Shown: positions 53,077 to 60,715 of the stretch, in pieces
How the letters are laid out: each line of letters begins with the position of its first letter
Numbering within the stretch: position 1 is the first letter of the stretch
Source of the DNA: Clostridia bacterium
GTDB lineage: Bacteria > Bacillota > Clostridia > Oscillospirales > Acutalibacteraceae
NCBI GenBank assembly: GCA_017416485.1
Contig: JAFQCH010000015.1
Coordinates: forward strand, 1 to 63,616
Length of the DNA: 63,616 nt
Direction of reading: 5' to 3'
Made by a program: the position numbers and the translations under genes
Notes under the pieces: model-generated
The model's input: the letters and a program-made list of their open reading frames with translations, nothing else
Told to the model about the DNA's origin: nothing
Databases searched by the model: none

Positions 53077-54282
53077 ATGAAAAAAGCAGTTCCCTTTATT
53101 ATTTTCGGCGTCATTGCCGCCATTCTCATTGCATGCTGCGGTGTTGCGGGCGCAGGCCTTGCAGATTGCACTTTTGTTCCCGAAACCGCACCCGAAAATG
53201 CAGGCACCGAATTTATCGGTGTTGTGGATTCCGCCGCAGAACTCAACACAACATATTACGATGAAATCAGCAAAATGAAAGATCTGCAAGATCTTGTTGC
53301 CGCATGGGGTGCCGCCAATAACGATGCAAAAATGCACCTCGGCACGGTCACCACCTTCCTCATCGTTGTGAAGGAAGCAGGAACCGTCGCCACCAACTAC
53401 GGCAATGCCGATGTGATTTCCCTTGTTTCCGTCAACTCAGAAGCCAAAAAAGTCAGTGTGCTGGCGCTTGACCCCGATAGTCTGGTTTACATTGACCTTG
53501 CCGACACCAAACTGACTGCAAACGGCCCTGTTTATGCCAAACTCAACACCGCTTATGCAAACGGCGGCATTGCTTTGCTTGAAAAAACAGTGGAAAACAA
53601 CTTCAAAATTGAAATTGACCACTATCTTGTAACCGATATGAACGGTGTTGCAGCTATTGCCGATGCCGTGGGCGGTGTCAGTGTTATGCTCGACAAGGAA
53701 CTCAAAAAAATGATCACCGACGATTTTAATGTGATCATGCCGGCCGATAACACCCCGCTTAAGGGTGAACAGATCGTGGCTTACCTGCGTGAAAAGCGCG
53801 ACGGTGCCGATAATCACCTTGCAAGACAGGCCGACAGCCTTGCTTTCCTCATCAAAAGCGTGCAAACACGCGGTTTCGGCGAAGCGATTGATTTTGTCAA
53901 GGAGCTTGCCGCGGTTGTAAAAACAGACCTTGCCGGCGGTGAACTTGTGAATGTTCTGCGCAGAACGGTTCTGGGTGCATGGAGCGACTACAATGTGGTG
54001 TCCTACACCGCACCCGATAAAGGCACTGCCGTGCAATACAAAGACAGCGCATGGATTCGCATCATCGATATCCCCGTGGTTGCTCAGTCCATGCAGGACA
54101 AGCTGTTCAACAAAACCAACATTTCCCTGAATGACAGCCGATTGTCTGCAGTGGAACTCATCAAAGCCGTAAACAAACTGCATTTTGATGAAATCGAAAA
54201 GCAGAACGCATCTGCGATTGAAGGCGAATTGACCGAAGGCGAAGAAAATGCTGAAACCGAAGATAGCGGTTCAGTCGGATAA
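53077..54282 (+). CDS. Divergent LytR-CpsA-Psr (LCP) family protein
   Basis: 401 residues with one N-terminal membrane anchor. The LCP pattern is visible in DVISLVSVNSEAKKVSVLALDPDS, KLNTAYANGG, VDAVGGV-like IADAVGGVSVMLDKE and LKGEQIVAYLREKRDGADNHLARQ. LCP enzymes attach glycopolymers to peptidoglycan from undecaprenyl-PP donors. The usual S-x-P-R-D-T motif reads ALDPDS, losing the pyrophosphate-binding Arg, and the second Arg pair is only partly kept, so activity is doubtful. It is directly behind gyrA (3 nt). Confidence 0.72.
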   Translation: MKKAVPFIIFGVIAAILIACCGVAGAGLADCTFVPETAPENAGTEFIGVVDSAAELNTTYYDEISKMKDLQDLVAAWGAANNDAKMHLGTVTTFLIVVKEAGTVATNYGNADVISLVSVNSEAKKVSVLALDPDSLVYIDLADTKLTANGPVYAKLNTAYANGGIALLEKTVENNFKIEIDHYLVTDMNGVAAIADAVGGVSVMLDKELKKMITDDFNVIMPADNTPLKGEQIVAYLREKRDGADNHLARQADSLAFLIKSVQTRGFGEAIDFVKELAAVVKTDLAGGELVNVLRRTVLGAWSDYNVVSYTAPDKGTAVQYKDSAWIRIIDIPVVAQSMQDKLFNKTNISLNDSRLSAVELIKAVNKLHFDEIEKQNASAIEGELTEGEENAETEDSGSVG

Positions 54283-54296
54283 AAGAGGGATTTTTT

Positions 54297-55298
54297 ATGA
54301 AAATAACAAAAAAAATCATTTCTGCCTGCCTTTGTCTGTTTTTGCTGGCAAGTTTTGTTCTTCCCGTTTTTGCAAATAAGGCACATTATGATGCCCCCTT
54401 GCGTGTGCCGCCGCTGTCGGGGAACTTACGTGCTGACCTGTACAAAGTTGCAAAAAGCCAGCTCGGCTACCAGGAAGATGTGTTCGGCGGAACCTATTTC
54501 GGTGAATGGTGGACCGAAGTTGTCAGCGGAAAAGAATTTGATGACCCTTGGGAGGGCTACATCGACATCGATTGCACCGATGCCGACTGGTGTGCTATCT
54601 TCCTGTGCTGGGTCATGGAAAAAGCTGGCTGTGCATACGGCTATACTTATAATGTATTGTCGGGCACAGTGGGCTATATGTTTGAATTGCTCAAAGCGGG
54701 CGAAGCCGAAATTTATACCTATTCCGATGATATGGAATACGAACCCAAACTCGGTGACCTCGCATTTTATACCTATGACAACGGCAAAACCCTTTCCCAC
54801 GTTGCCATCACCGACGGCAACAATCACTACATCCATGCCAACTATGCCAACAGTGTGGTGGAATTGGAAGGAAATATTGTTTACAAAATTGCGGCAGACG
54901 ATTATTTTAAACCTGCTTACATTGTTTCTCCCAATTATAACCTCAGTGAAGAAAGCGGCAACAGCGAGCTCCGTGCTGCTGTGCTCGGGTTTGAAGCAGG
55001 TATCATTTATTTGCCGTACCGCCTGAAACTCGAACTTGAAAATCTGTTCAACACCGATGACGAAGGCACAGCCATCCCGCCCGCACCGCCCATCGTGGAA
55101 GAAATCATCCCCGGTGATGCCGACCGCGACGGTATTCTTTCCGCAGGGGATGCAAGGCTCATTCTGCGCGCCTCGGTGGAGCTTGAAACTTTAAGTGAAG
55201 AGCAAATGAAGCGCGCCGACCTTAACGGTGACGGAAAATGCACCGCCGACGAGGCAAGAACCGTACTTCGTTTGTCGGTCGGGCTCACAGTCGACTAA
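54297..55298 (+). CDS. Secreted CHAP-domain hydrolase with C-terminal dockerin
   Basis: 333 residues. A signal peptide (LCLFLLASFVLPVFA) is followed by a CHAP domain with Cys in DADWCAIFLCWV and His in TLSHVAITDG. A proline-containing linker (AIPPAPPIVEEI) leads to a C-terminal type I dockerin (GDADRDGILSAGDARLILR and DLNGDGKCTADEARTVLR). It is a likely peptidoglycan amidase or endopeptidase attached to a cohesin partner. It is 14 nt downstream of the LCP gene and appears to end the dnaN-gyrA-LCP run. Confidence 0.84.
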   Translation: MKITKKIISACLCLFLLASFVLPVFANKAHYDAPLRVPPLSGNLRADLYKVAKSQLGYQEDVFGGTYFGEWWTEVVSGKEFDDPWEGYIDIDCTDADWCAIFLCWVMEKAGCAYGYTYNVLSGTVGYMFELLKAGEAEIYTYSDDMEYEPKLGDLAFYTYDNGKTLSHVAITDGNNHYIHANYANSVVELEGNIVYKIAADDYFKPAYIVSPNYNLSEESGNSELRAAVLGFEAGIIYLPYRLKLELENLFNTDDEGTAIPPAPPIVEEIIPGDADRDGILSAGDARLILRASVELETLSEEQMKRADLNGDGKCTADEARTVLRLSVGLTVD

Positions 55299-55305
55299 AT
55301 AGTTC

Positions 55306-55334
55306 TTGTTTTCTTGAATATTCTGTGCTATAAT
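55306..55334 (+). promoter_or_regulatory. Promoter of the 602-residue membrane protein gene
   Basis: TTGTTT (55306-55311), a 17-bp spacer and TATAAT (55329-55334), 32 bp before the start codon. Confidence 0.68.
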
Positions 55335-55366
55335 ACCTTTTAACTATCTATCAGGAGGTAAGTCAA

Positions 55367-57175
55367 ATGGATCCTATCAAAGTTGACTTTTCCGACAGCG
55401 GAAAGAAAAAGAGCGTCAAAGAAGTTCTGATTCCGCCCGAAAAAGCAGGATTAAAAATCGTTATCAACATCATCATCACTCTCATTGCGGCAGTAGTAAT
55501 TTATTATTTCATGCTTCCGCCCATGAACCCCAAGGCATATGAATTCTACATTTATTTTGCCTCCATCTTCGGCGTGTATGTTGCTTCTGCTTTCCTCACC
55601 AGCGGTGCATTCGCAAAACCCGAATACATTCCTTACGCAAGAAGACAGTCCATCGCTCCCATTGCCGTTGCACTTGTCATCGGTCTTGTGGTCGGTGTGG
55701 GATATCTCGTATCATCTCCTTTCTTCCGTGCAAAGGATTACAGCGAAATTCTCCAGTTTGAACAGAGTGACGATATTTCCGATATCATCACCATCATTTC
55801 CGACACTGAAGAAGCATTCAACAACATCCCCCTCATTGACAAAGCTTCCGCCGAAGCTCTTGCCGACAAGCAGTTGGGTGACTTCGCAAAACTGAGTGCC
55901 GGTTATGAATCGCAGTTTGAACTGCTCACCAGCGATTCCACGCAGATCAACTTCCACGGTGTTCCTTATCGTGTTTATCCCTTGCAGTATGCCGACTACT
56001 TCAAGTGGTTCCTCAACTCTGTTGTGGATACCGATGAATACGAAGGCATTCCCGGTTATGTTCTTGTGAACATGCACAGCCAGGAAGCAGAACTTGTCAC
56101 CGCATACGACATCAAGTACTCCACTGCGGAACATTTCAACGAATTCCTCGGCAGAAAACTGCGTTTTGCATTCCCGACCTATCTGTTCGGTGAAATCTCC
56201 TTTGAAGTGGACGAAGAAGGCTATCCCTACTGGATCGTTGAACGTCTGGACAAGACCATCGGTCTGTTCGGCGGTGAAGATGTTATCGGCATTCTCAAGG
56301 TCGATGCACAGACCGGTGAATGCGTGGAATACGGTCTGGAAGAACTCACGGCAGACAATTCCGAAATCTCATGGATCGACCAGGCTTACGATGCAGACCT
56401 GCTTGTAAAGCAGTACAACTATTACGGCACCTACAACGGCGGTTTCTGGAACTCCCTGATTGGTCAGTCCAATGTCCGTAAGTCCAGCGACGGTTATTCC
56501 TTCCTTGCAAATGAGGACGACGTTTATCTGTACACAGGTGTCACTTCCGTTACGGGCGACCAATCCATTCTCGGCTTCCTGCTTATTAACCAGCGTACCA
56601 AGGATGCTTACTTCTATCCCACCACCGGTGCTACCGAAAAGAGCGCACAGGCTTCCGCAAACGGTAAGGTTTCCGACAAGGGCTGGCAGGCAACGTTCCC
56701 GCTGTTGCTCAATATCGACGGCGAACCCACTTATTTCATGGCTCTCAAGGACTCCTCCCAGCTTGTAAAGACCTTTGCAATGGTCAACGTGCAGCAGTAC
56801 TCTGTTGTGGCAATCTCCCCCAACGAAGATGCTGACCTCGGCGCCTGCCTTGGTGCATACATTGATGAAATGGCAAAGAACGGTGTCAACCTTGACATCA
56901 GCGGTAACCTCGCAGACATCGGCGACGGCACCGACGCTTCCGACGAAATCGATGCAGAAGAAATCACCGGCACCCTCGCCGACATCCGCACCCAGACCGT
57001 TGCCGGCACCACCTACTACTACCTGTCTTTCGACAACAGCACCTATTACAGAGTAGCAGCATCTCTCGACACCACCGCAGTTCTCTTCAACGTCGGTGAC
57101 AGCATTGTCATCACCGTTCCCGCAGCCGCCGAAGGTAAAATCGTTTCTGCTCTCTACGCAGATTTCGCTGCATAA
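55367..57175 (+). CDS. Membrane protein with large extracellular region, function unknown
   Basis: 602 residues with an AGGAGG site. Three hydrophobic helices lie near the N-terminus (KIVINIIITLIAAVVIYYF, FYIYFASIFGVYVASAF, IAPIAVALVIGLVVGVGYL). About 450 residues follow, probably outside the cell: a PepSY-like beta pattern (GYPYWIVERLDKTIGLFGGE, GILKVDAQTGECVEYGLEEL) and a C-terminal OB-like segment (GTTYYYLSFDNSTYYRVA). I do not recognise a family with certainty. It has its own promoter and terminator, and codon use matches its neighbours. Confidence 0.65.
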   Translation: MDPIKVDFSDSGKKKSVKEVLIPPEKAGLKIVINIIITLIAAVVIYYFMLPPMNPKAYEFYIYFASIFGVYVASAFLTSGAFAKPEYIPYARRQSIAPIAVALVIGLVVGVGYLVSSPFFRAKDYSEILQFEQSDDISDIITIISDTEEAFNNIPLIDKASAEALADKQLGDFAKLSAGYESQFELLTSDSTQINFHGVPYRVYPLQYADYFKWFLNSVVDTDEYEGIPGYVLVNMHSQEAELVTAYDIKYSTAEHFNEFLGRKLRFAFPTYLFGEISFEVDEEGYPYWIVERLDKTIGLFGGEDVIGILKVDAQTGECVEYGLEELTADNSEISWIDQAYDADLLVKQYNYYGTYNGGFWNSLIGQSNVRKSSDGYSFLANEDDVYLYTGVTSVTGDQSILGFLLINQRTKDAYFYPTTGATEKSAQASANGKVSDKGWQATFPLLLNIDGEPTYFMALKDSSQLVKTFAMVNVQQYSVVAISPNEDADLGACLGAYIDEMAKNGVNLDISGNLADIGDGTDASDEIDAEEITGTLADIRTQTVAGTTYYYLSFDNSTYYRVAASLDTTAVLFNVGDSIVITVPAAAEGKIVSALYADFAA

Positions 57176-57190
57176 ACAGATTTATCATCA

Positions 57191-57219
57191 CACCGCATCC
57201 GCAAGGGTGCGGTGTTTTT
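57191..57219 (+). terminator. Intrinsic terminator
   Basis: CACCGCA (57191-57197) and TGCGGTG (57208-57214), with a T-run, 15 nt after the membrane protein gene. Confidence 0.82.
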
Positions 57220-57220
57220 A

Positions 57221-57386
57221 CTTTATAGGAAACTGCGTTCCTATAAAGAAAAAAATTATATGTCCCTCCGTCGCCCGCTACACGTGCTCGGAGATGGACT
57301 ATTCGAAAACGGTCGCCGCGTTACGGCGAAGCCGTTTTCTTGTGAAAAATCCAACAGCCGAACTTCTGATCGGCTGTATTTTTTTG
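57221..57386 (+). ncRNA. Candidate structured RNA / repetitive hairpin element
   Basis: Consecutive hairpins without a reading frame. The first is CTTTATAGGAA/TTCCTATAAAG (57221-57248, perfect 11-bp arms). A CTCCG/CGGAG helix follows. Next is GAAAACGG/CCGTTTTC with an inner CGCCG/CGGCG (57305-57339). Last is ACAGCCG/CGGCTGT (57354-57377) followed by seven Ts, a terminator. It could be a small RNA or a dispersed palindromic element. No known Rfam family was recognised. Confidence 0.4.
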
Positions 57387-57408
57387 CCCTTTTTGCTCAT
57401 TTTTATAT

Positions 57409-57593
57409 ATTCAGAATTCTGTAAAAATAGTATGACGAATTCTGTAAAAAACACTTGACTTTTACAGAATTATGTATTATAATGGTGTACGTAACGGCAA
57501 ACATTACAGAGTGCTGTAAAATACATATATTATAAATTACAGTATTCTGTAAAAATAACGCTGATTTTACAGTAATTTTACAGACCGCCGTAA
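57409..57593. promoter_or_regulatory. Six-site operator array TTACAG-N4-CTGTAA
   Basis: Sites start at 57409, 57432, 57462, 57504, 57537 and 57578. The copies at 57504 (TTACAGAGTGCTGTAA) and 57537 (TTACAGTATTCTGTAA) are perfect 6-4-6 palindromes 33 bp apart, and 57578 has one mismatch. The others keep one perfect half-site. They flank and overlap the promoter at 57455-57483, so the XRE protein encoded downstream probably controls itself. Confidence 0.7.
57455..57483 (+). promoter_or_regulatory. Promoter of XRE regulator operon
   Basis: TTGACT (57455-57460), a 17-bp spacer and TATAAT (57478-57483). The spacer contains an operator half-site (TTTACAG). Confidence 0.75.
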
Positions 57594-57620
57594 ACTGAAA
57601 AAGGGGAGGTGACGGAACCA

Positions 57621-57956
57621 ATGGATAACACCTATGAGCGCATTGTGCAACTGTGCACATCACGCGGCATCAAACTTTCCACACTTGCGCAGGACATCGG
57701 AATCCGCAGTTCCGTTTTCACCGAACTCAAAAAAGGGCGCACCCGTCAGCTGTCAGCAAAAACATTGCAAAAGGTAGCCGATTACTTCGGTGTTTCCACC
57801 GACAGTTTATTGGAAGTGCAAAGCACACCGGGTGCAGACGAAGTCAGGGATGAACTGTACCGCAAGCGCAGACTTCTGTTTGATATGAGCGCAAACGCCT
57901 CGCCCGAAACGCTGGAAACCATTTTGAAGATCGTTACGGCACTGGTCGAAAATTAA
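57621..57956 (+). CDS. XRE/Cro-type transcriptional regulator
   Basis: 111 residues from ATG 57621, 10 nt after GGAGGTG; a GTG 12 nt upstream overlaps that site. The helix-turn-helix spans RIVQLCTSRGIKLSTLAQDIGIRSSVFTELKKGRTRQLSAKTLQKVADYFGVSTDSLL. A C-terminal charged helix may mediate oligomerisation (DELYRKRRLLFDM). The upstream array of palindromes fits autoregulation by a dimer. It is followed by two genes within 25 nt each: the GreA-C-like gene and a GDPD gene. Confidence 0.85.
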   Translation: MDNTYERIVQLCTSRGIKLSTLAQDIGIRSSVFTELKKGRTRQLSAKTLQKVADYFGVSTDSLLEVQSTPGADEVRDELYRKRRLLFDMSANASPETLETILKIVTALVEN

Positions 57957-57977
57957 GAGTATAAGGGGTAAAAAGAT

Positions 57978-58430
57978 ATGAGAAAGAGCGAAAAATACAT
58001 CACTTCCAACGGCATCATCTGCGACGTATGGCCCTTGGGCGAAAATAATGTTGTTATTGAAATCAACGGCAGACGCACCGTGCGCAACCGTCAGATTCTT
58101 AATACCCAGTTGCAGAGAGTGGAAGACGTTGCCCTGACGGGTGACAAGGTTGCACTCGAATTCCTTGAAACGGGTGAAAAGGCAGAATACGAACTGGTCG
58201 AGTCCTATTCCGGCTTCCGTTACAAGCGTGTCGGCGGCAATCACTACAGCTACAGAATAGAAGAATACACCGAATCTGCCGCCAACCCCGCACTTAATTC
58301 CATCAGCACCGATTCCCCTCTCGGTCGTTCTTTGTATCGTAAAACCCGCGGCAGTGTTGCCGAATATAACGTCGGAGACGAAACCATGCGCGTGCGCATC
58401 CTCGGCATCAACAAAAAAGCAGTCAGCTGA
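57978..58430 (+). CDS. Protein with GreA/GreB C-terminal-like domain
   Basis: 150 residues. The end SPLGRSLYRKTRGSVAEYNV followed by GDETMRVRILGI resembles the FKBP-like C-terminal domain of GreA/GreB transcript-cleavage factors. The N-terminal coiled-coil hairpin that inserts into RNA polymerase is missing; instead about 90 residues of beta-rich sequence precede it (ICDVWPLGENNVVIEINGRR). It could bind RNA polymerase without cleavage stimulation. The assignment is tentative. It is 21 nt after the XRE gene and 23 nt before the GDPD gene. Confidence 0.6.
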   Translation: MRKSEKYITSNGIICDVWPLGENNVVIEINGRRTVRNRQILNTQLQRVEDVALTGDKVALEFLETGEKAEYELVESYSGFRYKRVGGNHYSYRIEEYTESAANPALNSISTDSPLGRSLYRKTRGSVAEYNVGDETMRVRILGINKKAVS

Positions 58431-58453
58431 TATAAACGCAAAGGAGAAAAGGC

Positions 58454-59212
58454 ATGAACAAGATTTTATTCCCCGCAAAAATGATTTTCACCATTCTGCA
58501 ATCCAAATTGCAGAAAAAGGAAGAAAAAGACATCTGCATGATCGCACACCGCGGCTACAGCGGAAAATATCAGCAGAACACTGCGCTTGCCTTCCGTGAA
58601 GCCGCAAAGCATAAGTCCGGCGGTGCCGAAACCGACATCCGCATCACCAAGGACGGATATTTTGTCACCAACCACAACGACGAAGTTGTGTTCGCTGACG
58701 GCAGTGAGGTGCAGGTTGCCGATGCTACCCTTGCCGAATTGCAGGCAAAGCCCATCAAAAACACCAAAACCAAGGACACCATCTATATCTGCACCTTCCG
58801 CGAATACCTTGAAATCATGCGCGACAACAATATGGTCTGTTTCGTTGAACTCAAAGGCGAATGGCCCGAAGAAAAAATTAAGGAAGTTTTCACCATGGCG
58901 GCAGAAGTGTATGACCTCAGAAAGGTCATTCTGCAATCGTTCAGTTTTGATAATCTGCTTCTTGCCAACAAATTATTCCCCGATATGCCCCTCATGCTTA
59001 CCTACGGCTCCGCCGAACACGGCTATGAACGTTGCTTCGACCACGGTTTTTCCATCGATGTGGACTATGTCACCGTCAACAAGGAAATGATTGAGCAATT
59101 CCATTCCCGCGGCCTTGAAGTCGGCATCTGGACGGCAAACACCCCCCTTGTGCTCGCTTATTGCAAGGCACTCGGCGCAGATTACATCGAGTCGGATTAT
59201 TTCGGCGGCTGA
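58454..59212 (+). CDS. Glycerophosphodiester phosphodiesterase family protein (second copy)
   Basis: 252 residues without a clear signal peptide. GDPD motifs: IAHRGYSG, ETDIRITKDG (metal E-x-D), TNHNDE (catalytic His), FVELKGEWPEE, and the late WTANTPLVLAYCKALGADYIESD. The usual PENT motif reads QQNT, changing a conserved acidic position. It resembles UgpQ-type cytosolic enzymes releasing glycerol-3-phosphate. Last gene of the XRE operon, closed by a terminator. Confidence 0.84.
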   Translation: MNKILFPAKMIFTILQSKLQKKEEKDICMIAHRGYSGKYQQNTALAFREAAKHKSGGAETDIRITKDGYFVTNHNDEVVFADGSEVQVADATLAELQAKPIKNTKTKDTIYICTFREYLEIMRDNNMVCFVELKGEWPEEKIKEVFTMAAEVYDLRKVILQSFSFDNLLLANKLFPDMPLMLTYGSAEHGYERCFDHGFSIDVDYVTVNKEMIEQFHSRGLEVGIWTANTPLVLAYCKALGADYIESDYFGG

Positions 59213-59230
59213 AAAACATAAAAAAATACA

Positions 59231-59257
59231 GGGACTGTGCAAGCAGTCCCATTTTTG
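59231..59257 (+). terminator. Intrinsic terminator
   Basis: GGGACTG (59231-59237) and CAGTCCC (59244-59250), then ATTTTTG. The sequence is similar to the terminator of the first GDPD gene. Confidence 0.82.
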
Positions 59258-59284
59258 TTGCTTAATTTGCATTTTTACTTTCCC

Positions 59285-59313
59285 TTGACAACGTGAATTC
59301 TTTTTATTATAGT
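59285..59313 (+). promoter_or_regulatory. dnaD-like gene promoter
   Basis: TTGACA (59285-59290), a 17-bp spacer and TATAGT (59308-59313), 56 bp before the start codon. Confidence 0.72.
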
Positions 59314-59368
59314 ATAAAGTGACTATATATCCCGTCAAAACAGGGAAAACGGAGAAAATGAAAAAATT

Positions 59369-60514
59369 ATGAAATATTTGCCCAACCCCATGCTTTTTTC
59401 ATCGGTCTTTGTGATGCCGTCTGCGGTTGCAGATGAGCATATCAAGCTTGCATCTGCCGCGGCACTTAAGGTCATTCTTTGCCTGTTCCGTTGCCAGAAT
59501 GAGGTGTTCGACCTGCAAAATATTGCAAACAAAACAGGCCTGTCTGCCGGAGAGGTCGCGGATGCCTGTGCTTATTGGGCAGACAAGGGTGTTCTGCTGT
59601 GCGATTGCAAGGAAGTTGCGGAGCCCGAAGCAAAGCAGGAAGTGATTCCCGCCGAAAAGACACCCTCTGCGCCGAAGTCGGAAGTGCCTGCAAATCTGCC
59701 TGCGCAAGTCGAAAAAACAGAAGTCAAAAAAAAGACACGCGAAAAACTCACCGTATCTCCCTCACGGCCGACCCATGCACAAATCTGCAAACGGCTGGAC
59801 GAATGCGCCGAAATCCGCGAGCTATTCAACGAAGCGCAGACAGTGCTCGGCAGAATGCTCGGCACGGGAGACCAGGCAGCACTGCTTTTGCTGTTTGATT
59901 ACTACGGACTGCCCGCCGATGTGCTTCTGATGCTGTGCGAATATGCCCGCACTATGGGCAAGGCAGGCAACCTCAACTATATTTATGCCGTCGGACAGGA
60001 CTGGAGCGAGCGCGAAATCGACACCTTTGAACGTGCCGACGAAGAACTGCGTCGTCTGGCAGAGGTGGACACTAACTGGTCACAGTTCTGTGCACTCACG
60101 GGCATGCAGCACCTCAAGCCCACCAAAGGCCAGCAGAAATATATGCACACATGGATCAGTGAATGGAAATTCACCGTTCCCATGCTTGCTGTTGCCTTTG
60201 AAAAAATGAAGGAACACACCGATGGGGTTCGTTTTTCTTATATGAACGGCATCCTCAAAAACTGGCTTTCCAAGGGCATTATGAGCCCCGAACAGGTTGA
60301 AAAAGAGGAGCAGGAATTCAAAGAGAAAGCGCAGGAATCCATCCCGACCCGACCCACCAAGAATACCGAGCCGAAAGCGGAAATCCCCGCAGGGGTTTCT
60401 TCGGCAGTTGCCAAAAGCGGTATCGCGGCAGGTCCCGCATCCTATGACCTCGACAAAGCAGAGCAAGCCGCCCGCAGCACTGTTCCGACACTCAAAAAGA
60501 GGAAAAAGAATTAA
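59369..60514 (+). CDS. DnaD-domain replication initiation protein
   Basis: 381 residues. The N-terminal winged-helix region has LKVILCLFRCQNEVFDLQNIANKTGLSAGEVADACAYW. A basic linker follows (EVKKKTREKLTVSPSRP), then DnaD/DnaB-like domains: LFDYYGLPADVLLMLCEYAR and, further on, VPMLAVAFEKMKEHTDGVRFSYMNGILKNW (the YxxxIxxxW-like motif). It is expected to help load helicase at the origin with DnaA. The start codon overlaps the TGA of an upstream four-codon frame (ATG 59358), next to a GGAG that is closer to that ATG. Confidence 0.85.
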   Translation: MKYLPNPMLFSSVFVMPSAVADEHIKLASAAALKVILCLFRCQNEVFDLQNIANKTGLSAGEVADACAYWADKGVLLCDCKEVAEPEAKQEVIPAEKTPSAPKSEVPANLPAQVEKTEVKKKTREKLTVSPSRPTHAQICKRLDECAEIRELFNEAQTVLGRMLGTGDQAALLLLFDYYGLPADVLLMLCEYARTMGKAGNLNYIYAVGQDWSEREIDTFERADEELRRLAEVDTNWSQFCALTGMQHLKPTKGQQKYMHTWISEWKFTVPMLAVAFEKMKEHTDGVRFSYMNGILKNWLSKGIMSPEQVEKEEQEFKEKAQESIPTRPTKNTEPKAEIPAGVSSAVAKSGIAAGPASYDLDKAEQAARSTVPTLKKRKKN

Positions 60515-60536
60515 AAAATTGCCGTAAATACAAAAA

Positions 60537-60575
60537 AAGAGGTCGCCTTTTTGCAGGTTGACCTCTTCTTTTTTG
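60537..60575. terminator. Intrinsic terminator
   Basis: AAGAGGTC (60537-60544) and GACCTCTT (60560-60567) with a following T-run, ending the dnaD-like gene. Confidence 0.82.
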
Positions 60576-60644
60576 TCAGCACCCCCCTTTGCTGCAAAGT
60601 GCAACAATTATGTGGATTGTGTTAAAAAAAAGACAAAATCCCAC

Positions 60645-60673
60645 TTGCTAAAACAAAACATTGGTGGTATACT
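60645..60673 (+). promoter_or_regulatory. Promoter of malate dehydrogenase-malic enzyme operon
   Basis: TTGCTA (60645-60650), a 17-bp spacer and TATACT (60668-60673), 42 bp before the start codon. Confidence 0.65.
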
Positions 60674-60715
60674 ATAATTGCATAAAAATGGAATAAAAAA
60701 CGGAGGAATCTGACT

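Noticed and set aside
50947..53337. 796-codon minus-strand frame opposite gyrA
   Set aside because: Shadow of gyrA and the start of the LCP gene; Cys/Phe/His-rich composition and no promoter.
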